Shown here: piece by piece, positions 25,047-33,747 of the stretch
How the letters are laid out: every line of letters starts with the position of its first letter
How positions within the stretch are numbered: the stretch's first letter is position 1
Source of the DNA: Microbacterium pseudoresistens
GTDB taxonomy: Bacteria; Actinomycetota; Actinomycetes; Actinomycetales; Microbacteriaceae
NCBI RefSeq assembly: GCF_013409745.1
Contig: NZ_JACCBH010000001.1
Coordinates: 868,001-932,000 of the forward strand
Length of the DNA: 64,000 nt
Direction of reading: 5' to 3'
Program-made: the position numbers and the translations under genes
The notes under the pieces: generated by a model
Databases searched by the model: none
What the model was told of the DNA's origin: nothing
Seen by the model: only the letters and a program-made list of their open reading frames with translations

Positions 25047-27671
25047 TCAGACCGCGACGCGACGACGGCGCATCAGCACCAGGACGACGCCCAGCGCGAG
25101 CACGCCGAGACCGAGCGCGGCGGCACCGGCGGCCGGCTCCCCTCCGGTCACGGCCAGCCCGCCGGTGCTGTCGTCGCACGGCACCTCGGCGCCGAGCGGG
25201 AACGCGATCGAGACGGCATCCAGCGCCTCACCGGCGCCGTAGAACCCGGCGAACGCGTCGGCTCCCGCCGCCGTCAGCGCTGCGGATGCTCCGCTCCAGC
25301 CGATCTCGCCGCCGCCGGTCGAAGCCGACGGGAGCGAGATCGTCGCGAAGGCGACACCGGAGGCATTGATGTCGGGCGAGCCGTTGTAGCCCTTCGACTG
25401 CACGCTCAGGTACAGCGTGGCCGACGAGCCGTTCACCCGCACGCGGGGGTTCGACAGCGTCAGATCCAGCGCTCCGGAGTGCCCGGTGAAGTGCATCGAT
25501 CCGCCGAACGAGACGCTGCCGTTGCCCGTCTCGGTGCTGTACGCGCCCGAGCCGGAGCCCCAGCTGCCCGACACCGAGCCCTTGGCGATGGGGCCGTTGA
25601 TGTAGTTCACGAACGACTCCTTCACGCCCCACGACAGGCTCGCGCCGCTGACGGCGTTGGCCACGCACACCTCGGGTGCGGGCTCCGGAGCCGGAGCGGG
25701 CGCCGGGACGGGAGCCGCGGTGATCGTGATCGGGGTGGACAGGTTCAGGCCCCCGCCGGTCACGACGATCGTGTGCGCACCGGGAGGGGTGCTCGCCGGG
25801 ATCGTGCCCTGCACCGAGAAGGTGCCGTCGGCGCCGACCAGGCCGGAGCCCAGCAGCACGGCGTCGGAGTGCAGCTCGACGGAGACCTGGGTGCCGGCGG
25901 GCAGTCCCGAGCCCGACACGGTGACCGATCCGCCCTGCGCGACCGCGTCGGCGCTCAGCCGGATGCCGGGCTCGACGGGGCCGGCAGGCTGGGCGACCGT
26001 GATGGGCGTGAAGGTGTCGAGCGACCGGTCGGTGACCGACAGACCGTGCGCCGCCGAGGTGGCGACGTGGTACGCGACCTCGGGGTCGAGCACGCCGGCG
26101 GGGACGGTGAGCGTCGTCGTGAACGCGCCCTCGACGATCTGGTTCGGCATGACCCAGCCCTGCGCGATCCAGCCCTCGGCGGGGAGCGGACCCTCGCCGT
26201 GCCAGACCGACTCCTCGCCGAACAGCACGTAGGCGCCGTTGGCGGCGGATGCGCCGACGAAGCCGGTGCCGCTGATCGTGAGCACGGTCTCGGCGTTCGG
26301 GTCGAGGTCGGCGTTCGGGGTCACCGTGACGGCAGGAGCCGGGTCGGGCTCCGGAGCGGTCTGCTCCTCGCCGACGTAGTCGATCGGCACGCTCAGCTCC
26401 TGCGCGGCGTTGGTGACGCCGCCGGCGCCGTACGTGTACACGCCCCAGTTGCCGCCCTCGAGGCCGTCTTCGAACTTCTGCGCCGTGAGGGTCGCGGTGA
26501 ACGAGCCGTCGGCGCCGAGCTCCACCCACTGGCCGCGGATGGCGCCCTGGTACTTCGGGTCGACCTGGTCGAGCACGTCGGACGACAGCGCCCAGCGCTG
26601 ATCGACCACGGTGCGGGCCGAGCTCTTGGCGCCCGCCGAGGGCTGCCAGTCGTCGAGGAAGGATCCGAGCACCACGTACGCGCCCTGCGGCAGGGTGTTC
26701 GGGATCGGCACGCCGCGGCCGCCGACGTTGGCGGCCGGGTCGAAGCCGGTGCCCACGACGACGAGCTCGTCGCCGGTGTGCACGGCGCTGCCGTCGTAGG
26801 GCGTGGTGCCGTCGGCGAGGAAGACCGACAGGGCCGGGTCGAAGGTCGGGGTCTCGGGCTCTTCGGGCGCGACGACGGTGTGCGGCACGACGTCGGATGC
26901 CGAGGGGGCGAACGCCGAGGCGTCGGCCGGGGCGAAGTCGGCGCGCAGACCAGTGAGGTCGGCGGGCACATCGGTCACGACGGTCGTAGCGGAGCCGCCG
27001 ACCACCTCGACGGACTCGGAGATCGCGCCGGATCCCTCGGCGGTCACGCCGGAGAAGGTGACGGAGCCGGGCGCATCCGCGGGTGACACGGACGCGGTGA
27101 GGGTGATCTCCTCACCCTGCTCCGACTCCCCCTCCGGAGCGACGGACAGCGTCGTGCTCGTCTCGGTCGGCAGCGGGAGCGGGTCGATGAGGTCCCAGTC
27201 CTCCGCCGTAAGCGGCACGGTCTGGCGGGTGTAGATCGTCGAGGCGTCGGGGTTGCTGTGACCCACCCAGACGATGACCTCGTAGTCCTTGTCGCGCTCG
27301 AGCGCGTCGGCCGGGGCCACGAGGGTCTGATCGAACGCGCCGTCGGCGAAGGTGACGGCCGGGGGCATCCAGTATCCGAAGACGACGTAGCCGCCCTCCA
27401 TGCCCACGGAGGACTCGGTGCCGGCCTCGATCACGGCGCCGTACGCGCCGGAGATGCCGTCGAAGCCGGAGCCCTGCACGCGGATGGTTGCGCCATCGGC
27501 CGAGGCGTCGGTGATCGACACGTCGATGGCCGGTGCAGGAGCAGCCTCTGCTGAAACGGCCTGGGCGGGTACGGCGCCGAACACCACCCCGGAGAACATC
27601 AGGGCCGCGGCGGTCAGCGCCGCCAGCAGGCGTGAACGGGAGCGTCTGAGCGCTCTCGGGGTAGCAGACAC
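25047..27671 (-). CDS. Cell-wall-anchored surface protein with HtaA heme-binding domain
   Basis: 874 residues from GTG 27671 (GAGGAG upstream). Order: signal peptide (1-39, ending PAQA), three Ig-like repeats with cores VQGSGFDG, VVGTGFDP and ISGTGFVG, a further beta domain, a Pro/Ala/Glu linker, then one HtaA (CR) domain (about 660-835). The latter holds the conserved Tyr in KESFVNYINGPI and His in MHFTGHSGAL that bind heme in C. diphtheriae HtaA. The C-terminus is LAVTGGE, a membrane segment and MRRRR, i.e. an LAxTG signal as used by class E sortases. Two iron boxes lie upstream, so it is probably made in iron starvation to capture heme. Confidence 0.9.
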   Translation of the reverse strand: MSATPRALRRSRSRLLAALTAAALMFSGVVFGAVPAQAVSAEAAPAPAIDVSITDASADGATIRVQGSGFDGISGAYGAVIEAGTESSVGMEGGYVVFGYWMPPAVTFADGAFDQTLVAPADALERDKDYEVIVWVGHSNPDASTIYTRQTVPLTAEDWDLIDPLPLPTETSTTLSVAPEGESEQGEEITLTASVSPADAPGSVTFSGVTAEGSGAISESVEVVGGSATTVVTDVPADLTGLRADFAPADASAFAPSASDVVPHTVVAPEEPETPTFDPALSVFLADGTTPYDGSAVHTGDELVVVGTGFDPAANVGGRGVPIPNTLPQGAYVVLGSFLDDWQPSAGAKSSARTVVDQRWALSSDVLDQVDPKYQGAIRGQWVELGADGSFTATLTAQKFEDGLEGGNWGVYTYGAGGVTNAAQELSVPIDYVGEEQTAPEPDPAPAVTVTPNADLDPNAETVLTISGTGFVGASAANGAYVLFGEESVWHGEGPLPAEGWIAQGWVMPNQIVEGAFTTTLTVPAGVLDPEVAYHVATSAAHGLSVTDRSLDTFTPITVAQPAGPVEPGIRLSADAVAQGGSVTVSGSGLPAGTQVSVELHSDAVLLGSGLVGADGTFSVQGTIPASTPPGAHTIVVTGGGLNLSTPITITAAPVPAPAPAPEPAPEVCVANAVSGASLSWGVKESFVNYINGPIAKGSVSGSWGSGSGAYSTETGNGSVSFGGSMHFTGHSGALDLTLSNPRVRVNGSSATLYLSVQSKGYNGSPDINASGVAFATISLPSASTGGGEIGWSGASAALTAAGADAFAGFYGAGEALDAVSIAFPLGAEVPCDDSTGGLAVTGGEPAAGAAALGLGVLALGVVLVLMRRRRVAV

Positions 27672-27725
27672 GGTCTTCTCCTCAGGACGATACGCCGGGT
27701 CCGGCGCGGAATGGGACGGTGAGGG

Positions 27726-27744
27726 ATAGGTAAGCCTAACCTCA
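27726..27744. promoter_or_regulatory. IdeR/DtxR iron box 1
   Basis: ATAGGTAAGCCTAACCTCA closely matches the DtxR/IdeR consensus TTAGGTTAGGCTAACCTAA. It lies about 55 bases upstream of the large HtaA gene. Confidence 0.85.
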
Positions 27745-27759
27745 TGTCATTCAGACTAG

Positions 27760-27778
27760 TAAGGTTAGGCTTTCCTGG
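27760..27778. promoter_or_regulatory. IdeR/DtxR iron box 2
   Basis: TAAGGTTAGGCTTTCCTGG keeps the left half-site fully and the right half partly. It lies 16 bases from box 1, suggesting two regulator dimers on one promoter. Confidence 0.75.
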
Positions 27779-27822
27779 CAAATGTCTGAGCACGCACTGA
27801 GCGCGAATGGCGGACGAAACGC

Positions 27823-28590
27823 TCAGGCGCGCCGGGGGAGCACGAGCGGATGCCCGTTGAGCGGGTCGGCGACCACGCCCACCTCGGTCGCGTACACGCT
27901 CTCGATCCGCTCCTCGGTGAGCACCTCCGCGGGAGTTCCCACGGCCACGATCCGCCCCTCGGCGAGCATCGCCAGCTCGTCGGCGTAGGCGGCGGCCAGA
28001 CTCAGGTCGTGCAGCACCGCGACAACGGCGCGCCCCTCGTCGGCGAGCGTGCGCGCGATGCGCAGCAGCTCCTCCTGATGACGCAGGTCGAGCGCGGCGG
28101 TGGGTTCGTCGAGCAGCACGACCGGCGCATCCTGCACGAGCACCCGCGCGAAGGACACGCGCGCCTGCTCTCCGCCGGACAGCGAGCCGAAGATGCGGTG
28201 TGCGAGGTGGGCGATGTCGGCACGGCGCATCGCATCGGCGATGATCGTATCGTCGTCGCGGCCGGCGCCCTGCCAAGGTGCGCATCCCATCTCGACCACC
28301 TGGGCGACCGAGAACGGGAACGCGACGCGATTGGCCTGCAGCAGCAGACTGCGCCGCCGCGCAAGGGCACGCGGGTGGTGCGAGCGCAGGGGCGCACCGT
28401 CGAGGAGCACCTCGCCGCGCGCGGGTCGCACATCGCCGGCGAGCGCGCCGAGCATTGTCGACTTGCCCGCCCCGTTCGGCCCGACCAGGGCGAGAACCCG
28501 CCCATAGCCGACCTCCAGCGAGACGTCGTCGAGGATCATCGCCCCGCCGACGCGGTGCGTGACGCCGAGCACCTCGTAGGCGGCGGTCAT
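27823..28590 (-). CDS. hmuV: Heme ABC transporter ATP-binding protein
   Basis: 255 residues. Complete ABC ATPase: Walker A GPNGAGKST, signature LSGGEQARV, Walker B VVLLDEPTAALD and the switch His in VAVLHDLSLAAA. The DPLNGHPLVLP end is typical of HmuV. It overlaps the permease gene by 4 bases (ATGA), giving the order hmuT-hmuU-hmuV. It powers heme import across the membrane. Confidence 0.93.
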   Translation of the reverse strand: MTAAYEVLGVTHRVGGAMILDDVSLEVGYGRVLALVGPNGAGKSTMLGALAGDVRPARGEVLLDGAPLRSHHPRALARRRSLLLQANRVAFPFSVAQVVEMGCAPWQGAGRDDDTIIADAMRRADIAHLAHRIFGSLSGGEQARVSFARVLVQDAPVVLLDEPTAALDLRHQEELLRIARTLADEGRAVVAVLHDLSLAAAYADELAMLAEGRIVAVGTPAEVLTEERIESVYATEVGVVADPLNGHPLVLPRRA

Positions 28591-29732
28591 CGCCAGCCCC
28601 CCGCGTTGCGGCGCACGAGCAGGGAGAAGAACGGCCCGCCCAGCAGCGCGGTGAGGATGCCGATGGGCAGGTCGGCGGCGGGCACCAGGGTGCGGGCGAG
28701 CACGTCGGCGAAGACGAGCAGCACGGCCCCGCCCAGGAACGACAAGACCAGGAGCGGCCGGGTGGCGGGGCCCTGGATGCCGCGGAACAGGTGCGGGATC
28801 ACGAGCCCCACGAAGGCGATGATCCCGGCGAACGCCACGGCCACGCCGGTGAGCAGCGCGACGACGAGGATGGACACGATGCGCAGGCGTTCGACGCGCA
28901 CGCCGAGGTGCGCGGCGGTGCGGTCGCCCAGCGAGAGCAGATCGTACTGCCGTCCGCCGCCGAGCGCGGCCGCGCCTCCTACGAGCACGGCGAGCGCGAC
29001 GACGAGCACCTCGATCCAGCGGGCGCCGTTGAGCGAGCCGAGCTGCCAGAACACGATCTGCTCGCGCGAGGCCGTGCTGCCCAGGAACATGAGCACGGCC
29101 AGCAGCGCTCCGCCGAGCGCGTTGACGGCGACGCCCGTGAGGATGAGGCGCACGGCGTCGGTGCGACCCTCCGCGCGGGCGGCGGAGTACACGAGCAGTG
29201 TGGCGGCGAGCCCGCCGACGAAGGCGAGCCCGGCCGTCGTCCACGACCCGAACACGGTGAGCCCGAGCGTGATCGAGAGCGCGGCGCCCACTGCGGCGCC
29301 CGACGAGACCCCCACGACTCCGGGTTCGGCGAGCGGGTTGCCGAACACGGCCTGCATGACCACGCCGGCCAGTGCGAGCGCCCCGCCCACGAGCACCGCC
29401 ATCGCGATGCGCGGGAAGCGGATCTGCCAGAGCGAGCGTTCGGGCAGTTCGACCGGGGCATCCGCCGCGCCGCCGATGCCGAACGGCCGCAGCAGGGCCG
29501 CGAGCACCTCGCCGGGCCCCACGCCGAGCTGGCCGACGCCGGCCGAGACCACCACGCCCACGGCGAGGAGCACGACGAGCACGGGCACGATCAGCGCCCC
29601 GCGCGCGGCGCCGCGCGGGGCGCGAGCGGGGCGAGCGGGGGTGCGTTCGGATGCCGGGGCGGAGGACGCCTCGGGGGCGTTCCCCCGCGGCGCCTGATCC
29701 GCGGAGCGAGGTCGATGATGCACGGTCGTCAC
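28587..29732 (-). CDS. hmuU: Heme/iron ABC transporter permease (FecCD family)
   Basis: 381 residues with a 45-residue basic/Pro-rich N-terminus and then about ten membrane segments. FecCD/BtuC signature regions: PRIAMAVLVGGALALAG, GNPLAEPGVVGVSSGAA, and GIIAFVGLVIPHLFRG in the coupling-helix region. GTG 29732 overlaps the hmuT stop (GTGA). It forms the membrane channel for heme with HmuV. Confidence 0.93.
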   Translation of the reverse strand: MTTVHHRPRSADQAPRGNAPEASSAPASERTPARPARAPRGAARGALIVPVLVVLLAVGVVVSAGVGQLGVGPGEVLAALLRPFGIGGAADAPVELPERSLWQIRFPRIAMAVLVGGALALAGVVMQAVFGNPLAEPGVVGVSSGAAVGAALSITLGLTVFGSWTTAGLAFVGGLAATLLVYSAARAEGRTDAVRLILTGVAVNALGGALLAVLMFLGSTASREQIVFWQLGSLNGARWIEVLVVALAVLVGGAAALGGGRQYDLLSLGDRTAAHLGVRVERLRIVSILVVALLTGVAVAFAGIIAFVGLVIPHLFRGIQGPATRPLLVLSFLGGAVLLVFADVLARTLVPAADLPIGILTALLGGPFFSLLVRRNAGGWR

Positions 29733-30892
29733 GACGCGGGCTCCTCCGCGCGCAGGGTCAGATCCGGGGCGTACACGGCGCGGGCGAGCGCCGTGAGAAC
29801 CCCTGCGGAGTGCGGCCCGAACGAGAGGATCTGCGCATCGTCCATGTCGACGAAGCGCCGGTGCTGGCCCGCGGCCGTCACCGCGAGCGCGGTCTTCTCC
29901 TCGATCAGCCCGTCCACGCCGCCAGCCGACTCGATGCCGTGCGTCATCACGAGGATGAGATCGGGGTCGGCGGCGACCATCGCCTCGTCGGTCATCGGGC
30001 GCATCCCCTCCCAGCCCAGCTCACCCGCCACGTCGACGCCGCCGAGGGCCGTGATGAGGGCGTCGGCGCCAGACTCCTCGCCGAACAGGTAGTAGACGCC
30101 GGCCGAGCCGCGCACGTAGAGGAAGAGCATCCGCACCCGGTCGGCGGGGTCGGCCGGGGTGATCCCTGCGATCTGCGATGTGACCGCGGCCACGTCGTCG
30201 GTGATCCGGGCGGCCAGCAGCTCGCCGGACTCGGGGGCACCGAGCGCTGCGGCCACGTCGCGCGCGAGCTGCGCGGCGCCGTCGAACGAGGGCTCGTTGT
30301 CGAGGAAGACGACGGGGATGCCCACATCGCGCAGCTGCTCGACGACGTCGCGGGGGCCGATGGATCCGTCGGTGAGCACGGCGGTCGGGGCGAGCGCGAC
30401 GATCCGCTCGACGTCGACGGTGTGGCCCGATCCGGTCACGACCGGCAGGTCTTCGGTGCCGGGGAACGTCGTGGCGGCATCGCGGCCGATGAGCAGATCG
30501 CCCAGCCCCAGACCCCACACGGTGGCGGCGAGGGACCCCGCGCGGTCGATGGCGAGCAGGCGCGACGTGTCATCGATCGTGACCTCGACATCTCCGGCCT
30601 GGTCATGCGAGGTCACCGTCACCGGCAGCGTCACCCGCGGGTCGGCGGCGACCGGTTCGACGGCGACGTCGTCGAGCAGCGCCGTCGACGGCCCCTCCCA
30701 GGCCCGCGGATCCTCGACCGGCACGAGCTCGTCGAGGCCGGGCAGGGCGGTGGCTGCCGTGGCTGGCGGGGCCGCGGGGGCATGCTCGGCGGCCGACGCC
30801 GCGCATCCGGCCGTTCCGGCCAGCAGCCCGGCGCCGATGACGAGAGCGAGCAGCCGGGCGGCGTGGCGCGGTGGGCGCGCGCCGCGTCTCAT
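29729..30892 (-). CDS. hmuT: Heme-binding lipoprotein, ABC substrate-binding protein
   Basis: 387 residues. Signal peptide with a lipobox ending AGTAGC, so the mature protein is lipid-anchored outside the membrane. After an Ala/Pro linker comes the BtuF/FhuD fold: TVDVERIVALAPTAVLTDG, GIPVVFLDNEPSFDG and LGWEGMRPMTDEAMVAADPDLILVMTHG, the last a feature of HmuT-type proteins. It receives heme from HtaA domains and delivers it to HmuU. The ATG overlaps the htaA stop by 4 bases. Confidence 0.92.
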   Translation of the reverse strand: MRRGARPPRHAARLLALVIGAGLLAGTAGCAASAAEHAPAAPPATAATALPGLDELVPVEDPRAWEGPSTALLDDVAVEPVAADPRVTLPVTVTSHDQAGDVEVTIDDTSRLLAIDRAGSLAATVWGLGLGDLLIGRDAATTFPGTEDLPVVTGSGHTVDVERIVALAPTAVLTDGSIGPRDVVEQLRDVGIPVVFLDNEPSFDGAAQLARDVAAALGAPESGELLAARITDDVAAVTSQIAGITPADPADRVRMLFLYVRGSAGVYYLFGEESGADALITALGGVDVAGELGWEGMRPMTDEAMVAADPDLILVMTHGIESAGGVDGLIEEKTALAVTAAGQHRRFVDMDDAQILSFGPHSAGVLTALARAVYAPDLTLRAEEPAS

Positions 30893-31767
30893 GCCGTGCC
30901 GCCGGGGGCGTCGTCGGGAGCGTGTGCCGCATCGGATGCCTCGCCCGAACCGGCTCCGCGGCGGCGCACGAGCAGTGCGGTCGCCCCGGCGGCGACGATG
31001 AAGACCGCGGCGCCTCCGATCGCCCACGGCACCCACGATCCATCGTCGGCCGATCCGCCGTCGGCACCGGGGGCGTCGAACGCGGCGTCCGTCGTGTCGT
31101 CGACGGGCGCCGTGGTCTCCTCGGCGGGCTTCTTCTCGGTCTCGCACGTGCTGGTGAGCGCGATCGAGATCGGGTCGAGCGGCGTGCCCGCCTCGTAGCT
31201 GCCGAACGCCTCGAAGCCCTCGGCGGTGACCGTGGCGGGGATGTCGACGGCGGCGATCTGCGGTGCCGCCCAGTCCAGTGCGGGCAGCTCGAGAGCGGCG
31301 AACGGCACGCCCTCGCGCACCTCGGGCGTCACCTCGCCGCCGGCGAGCGCGTCGTCCATCGAGACGCCGGTGATGTCGAGCGACAGATGCGCGCCGGCGT
31401 CATCGAGCACGAGCACCGGCTCGGCGATGGTCGTCTGCAGCAGGCCGCCGTGGCCGGTGAAGAGCACGCTGCCGGTGAAGGAGATCTCGCCGTGGCCCGC
31501 GGCGTCGATCTCGCCGTGCGCGCCGCTCCAGGTGAACACGGGAGTCTCGTAGGTCGCGCCGTCCATCGCCTCCCAGGAGCCGTTGGCGATCGAGCCCGAG
31601 ATGTACGAGCGGAACGACTCCTTGAAGCCCCACGTCAGCGTGCCGTCGGATACCGTGCACACCGTGCCGTCGGCCGCCTGCGCCGGGGCGGCGGGTGCCA
31701 GCGGAGCGATCGCCGCGGCGGCGAGGGCCCCGAGGCCGAGGACGGACAGAAGGGTGCGCGACGACAT
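30889..31767 (-). CDS. HtaA-domain heme-binding membrane protein
   Basis: 292 residues from ATG 31767 (GGAGAGG 6 bases upstream). Signal peptide (to about residue 31, APAQA), one HtaA/CR domain (about 35-205) with the likely heme-binding Tyr in KESFRSYISGSI and His in VLFTGHGGLL, an acidic Pro/Thr linker, then a single C-terminal membrane segment and RRRG. Unlike the large HtaA protein no LAxTG motif is seen, so it should stay in the membrane. First gene of the htaA-hmuTUV operon, as in Corynebacterium. Confidence 0.92.
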   Translation of the reverse strand: MSSRTLLSVLGLGALAAAAIAPLAPAAPAQAADGTVCTVSDGTLTWGFKESFRSYISGSIANGSWEAMDGATYETPVFTWSGAHGEIDAAGHGEISFTGSVLFTGHGGLLQTTIAEPVLVLDDAGAHLSLDITGVSMDDALAGGEVTPEVREGVPFAALELPALDWAAPQIAAVDIPATVTAEGFEAFGSYEAGTPLDPISIALTSTCETEKKPAEETTAPVDDTTDAAFDAPGADGGSADDGSWVPWAIGGAAVFIVAAGATALLVRRRGAGSGEASDAAHAPDDAPGGTA

Positions 31768-31836
31768 GGCGACCTCTCCGCCGCCGTCACGGACGGCGGC
31801 TCGATGTGCGGGATGACGCATGCCAGGAGTCAATGT

Positions 31837-31855
31837 TTAGGCATGCCTTACCTAA
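31837..31855. promoter_or_regulatory. IdeR/DtxR iron box 3
   Basis: TTAGGCATGCCTTACCTAA matches the iron-box consensus in both outer half-sites. It lies about 70 bases upstream of the htaA-hmuTUV operon, so iron plus IdeR would repress it. Confidence 0.85.
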
Positions 31856-31923
31856 ACCCTAACGGACTCCTCCGCCGCGTCAAGCCGCGGGTCGTCGTTC
31901 GCCCCGGACGACGGCGGGATCCG

Positions 31924-31929
31924 TACGAT
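31924..31929 (+). promoter_or_regulatory. -10 element, leaderless start
   Basis: TACGAT ends 7 bases before the ATG at 31937. This distance favours 31937 over the ATG at 31928, which lies inside the hexamer. Confidence 0.5.
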
Positions 31930-31936
31930 GGGGGCC

Positions 31937-32539
31937 ATGGGCGAGAAGCCGCAGTGGCTGGTACGCGAAGACGCGGGCGTTCCCGTGCTCATCGCGCTCG
32001 CCCTGCGCCAGACGCTCGGCATCCGTGAGCCGTCGGATCTGCCGCCGCTGCGCGACCGCGACGCCCGCACCCCCGATGCTCCGGAGACCACGCCCGAACT
32101 GGAGCGGCAGTGGCGTCAGTACTGGGACATGACGGTCGAGCCACGCGCGCATCCCGCATCCGTGCCGCTCGAGCTCGTCGACGGATTCGACACGCTCGTC
32201 GCCCTGCCCGCCGAGGGTGCCGACGAGTTGCGCGCCGCGATCGAGCCGCATGCCGGATCGACGCTGCGCTATGCCCGCGAGGCGCAGGCGCGCTACACGC
32301 GCACGGTGTCGGGCAGCGGGGGCAACGCCTATCGCGCGTACGCGAGTGCGATCGCCGAGTTCGAGCGCGACGCCGGCAGGCGCGCGCACTCCTTCGAGCT
32401 GAACGTGCACGTGCTGCCGTTCACCCAGCGCGGGATCTGGTGGATCGGATCGCTCAGCGTCGCCATCACCGACGGCCTGCGCCGCGACGTCGTCGCCTTC
32501 GACACCGCGATCCGTCCCGTCATCGCCGACCTGGCGTAG
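31937..32539 (+). CDS. Conserved hypothetical protein
   Basis: 200 residues from ATG 31937. It reads as real coding sequence with normal actinobacterial codon bias. N-terminal MGEKPQWLVREDAGVPVLIALALRQ, a charged middle with Pro runs, and a C-terminal part WWIGSLSVAITDGLRRD. No known catalytic motif, signal peptide or membrane helix is visible. I do not recognise the family. It is divergent from the heme operon across iron box 3 but nothing ties it to iron. Confidence 0.7.
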   Translation: MGEKPQWLVREDAGVPVLIALALRQTLGIREPSDLPPLRDRDARTPDAPETTPELERQWRQYWDMTVEPRAHPASVPLELVDGFDTLVALPAEGADELRAAIEPHAGSTLRYAREAQARYTRTVSGSGGNAYRAYASAIAEFERDAGRRAHSFELNVHVLPFTQRGIWWIGSLSVAITDGLRRDVVAFDTAIRPVIADLA

Positions 32540-32551
32540 CCGGGCGCTTCG

Positions 32552-32631
32552 CGAGTGCGCGGCTTCCCGCCGAGTGCACGGCCTGTCGCCGGAAACAAGC
32601 CGTTCGTTCGGCGAGTTCCCGTGCACTCGGG
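32552..32631. repeat. Palindromic intergenic repeat, copy A
   Basis: Member of a four-copy family in this window (others near 43.8, 46.3 and 50.4 kb). It begins GAGTGCGCGGC and ends with the reverse complement GTGCACTCGG; the inner part holds GAGTGCACGGCCTGTCGCC and AACAAGCCG. It lies between two convergent genes. Confidence 0.85.
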
Positions 32632-32637
32632 GTCGGG

Positions 32638-32961
32638 CTACTCGGCGTCGGAGACGGTCTCGCGGTCGACCTGCACGATGTGCGAGCGGCGGCGCGTGAC
32701 GCGGTCGATCACCACGGCGACGAGGCCGCCGAGACCGAGCCCCAGCGGGACCGTCCACAGCAGCAGGAATCCGAAGACCTGCATGGGCGGGTAGACGACG
32801 TCGAGCACCTCGGAGGGCTCGTAGCTCCCGGTGAGCGTGAGGATGCCCGCGACGACGATCCCGGCGATCGCGCCGAGCGCGAGGAACACGCCGATCCGCG
32901 GCGCACGGCGCACGCGGGCCTCGACTCTCTCGCCGGATGCGGCCTGGGATGCGGAACTCAT
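32638..32961 (-). CDS. Small membrane protein, conserved hypothetical
   Basis: 107 residues with two predicted membrane segments (about 24-45, VFLALGAIAGIVVAGILTL, and 61-87, QVFGFLLLWTVPLGLGLGG), a short loop containing GSYEPSEVLDVVYPPMQ and a basic C-terminal tail DRVTRRRS. The family is common in Actinobacteria but its function is unknown to me. Confidence 0.8.
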   Translation of the reverse strand: MSSASQAASGERVEARVRRAPRIGVFLALGAIAGIVVAGILTLTGSYEPSEVLDVVYPPMQVFGFLLLWTVPLGLGLGGLVAVVIDRVTRRRSHIVQVDRETVSDAE

Positions 32962-33035
32962 GCACCCATTCTCCCATGCGTCATCGAACGGGCGCCGCGG
33001 CCTATGTTGGAGGGGAACAGCGACGGGAGGAGCTC

Positions 33036-33632
33036 ATGGCGGGCGACACGAGGATCGACGTCCGCGACACGCCGAAACCGCAGCGCCACGCGCTCATCCT
33101 CGAGGCGTTCGATCGGCTCGCGGCCGGCGACAGCATCCTGCTGACGAACGATCACGAGCCCCGCCACCTGCGCGAGGACTTCGAGCGGGAACTGCCCGGG
33201 TCGTTCGGATGGGAGTCTCTCGGCCCCGACGAGGACGGCAGCTGGCAGGTGCGCATCACGAAGACGACGCGCGCTCCCCTGCCGCGACTCGTCGCCGATA
33301 CGAACGCCCTGTTCGCGGACCTCGACCCCTCCAGCGCCGGATCCGTCTGGCAATTGACACCCGCACGGCGCGACCTCGACGCCAACATCATCGCGCTGCC
33401 CGCAGGCGACGCGATCGACACGCACGACGGCCCCGGCCTCGACGTGCTGTTCGTCGTGCTGTCCGGATCCGGAACGCTCGGCACCGAGACCGGTGAGATC
33501 GCCCTTGCACCGGGCGCGGTCGTCTGGCTGCCCCCGCGCTCGCAGCGCCGCATCGACGCGGGCGCCGAAGGCCTGCGCTACCTCACCGTGCACCACCGCA
33601 AGCCGACGCTGTCGATCACCCCGCGCCCGTAG
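33036..33632 (+). CDS. DUF2249 and cupin domain protein
   Basis: 198 residues from ATG 33036 (GGGAGGAG 5 bases upstream). The first 70 residues are a DUF2249 domain (VRDTPKPQRHALILEAFDRLAAGDSILLTNDHEPRHL), related to small TusA/SirA-like proteins linked with redox and nitric oxide metabolism. The rest is a single cupin barrel with DTHDGPGLDVLFVVLSG and APGAVVWLPPRSQR. Cupins bind metals or small ligands; the typical two-His metal motif is only partly kept, so catalysis is uncertain. Confidence 0.82.
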   Translation: MAGDTRIDVRDTPKPQRHALILEAFDRLAAGDSILLTNDHEPRHLREDFERELPGSFGWESLGPDEDGSWQVRITKTTRAPLPRLVADTNALFADLDPSSAGSVWQLTPARRDLDANIIALPAGDAIDTHDGPGLDVLFVVLSGSGTLGTETGEIALAPGAVVWLPPRSQRRIDAGAEGLRYLTVHHRKPTLSITPRP

Positions 33633-33640
33633 CAGCGCCC

Positions 33641-33727
33641 CGGTCGTCGGGCGAGGAGCGACGCGACGTGGTGGGGCCCGCAGGGACTATCACCACGTCG
33701 CGTCTCGATGCGCCCACTCGACGACCG
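33641..33727. repeat. Nested inverted repeat between convergent genes
   Basis: Inner arms GACGCGACGTGGTG (33660-33673) and CACCACGTCGCGTC (33691-33704) are perfect over 14 bases. Outer arms CGGTCGTCG (33641-33649) and CGACGACCG (33719-33727) are perfect over 9. The nested layout fits a terminator for both genes or a dispersed palindromic element. Confidence 0.75.
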
Positions 33728-33747
33728 AGGAGGGGGACGGTGTTCGA

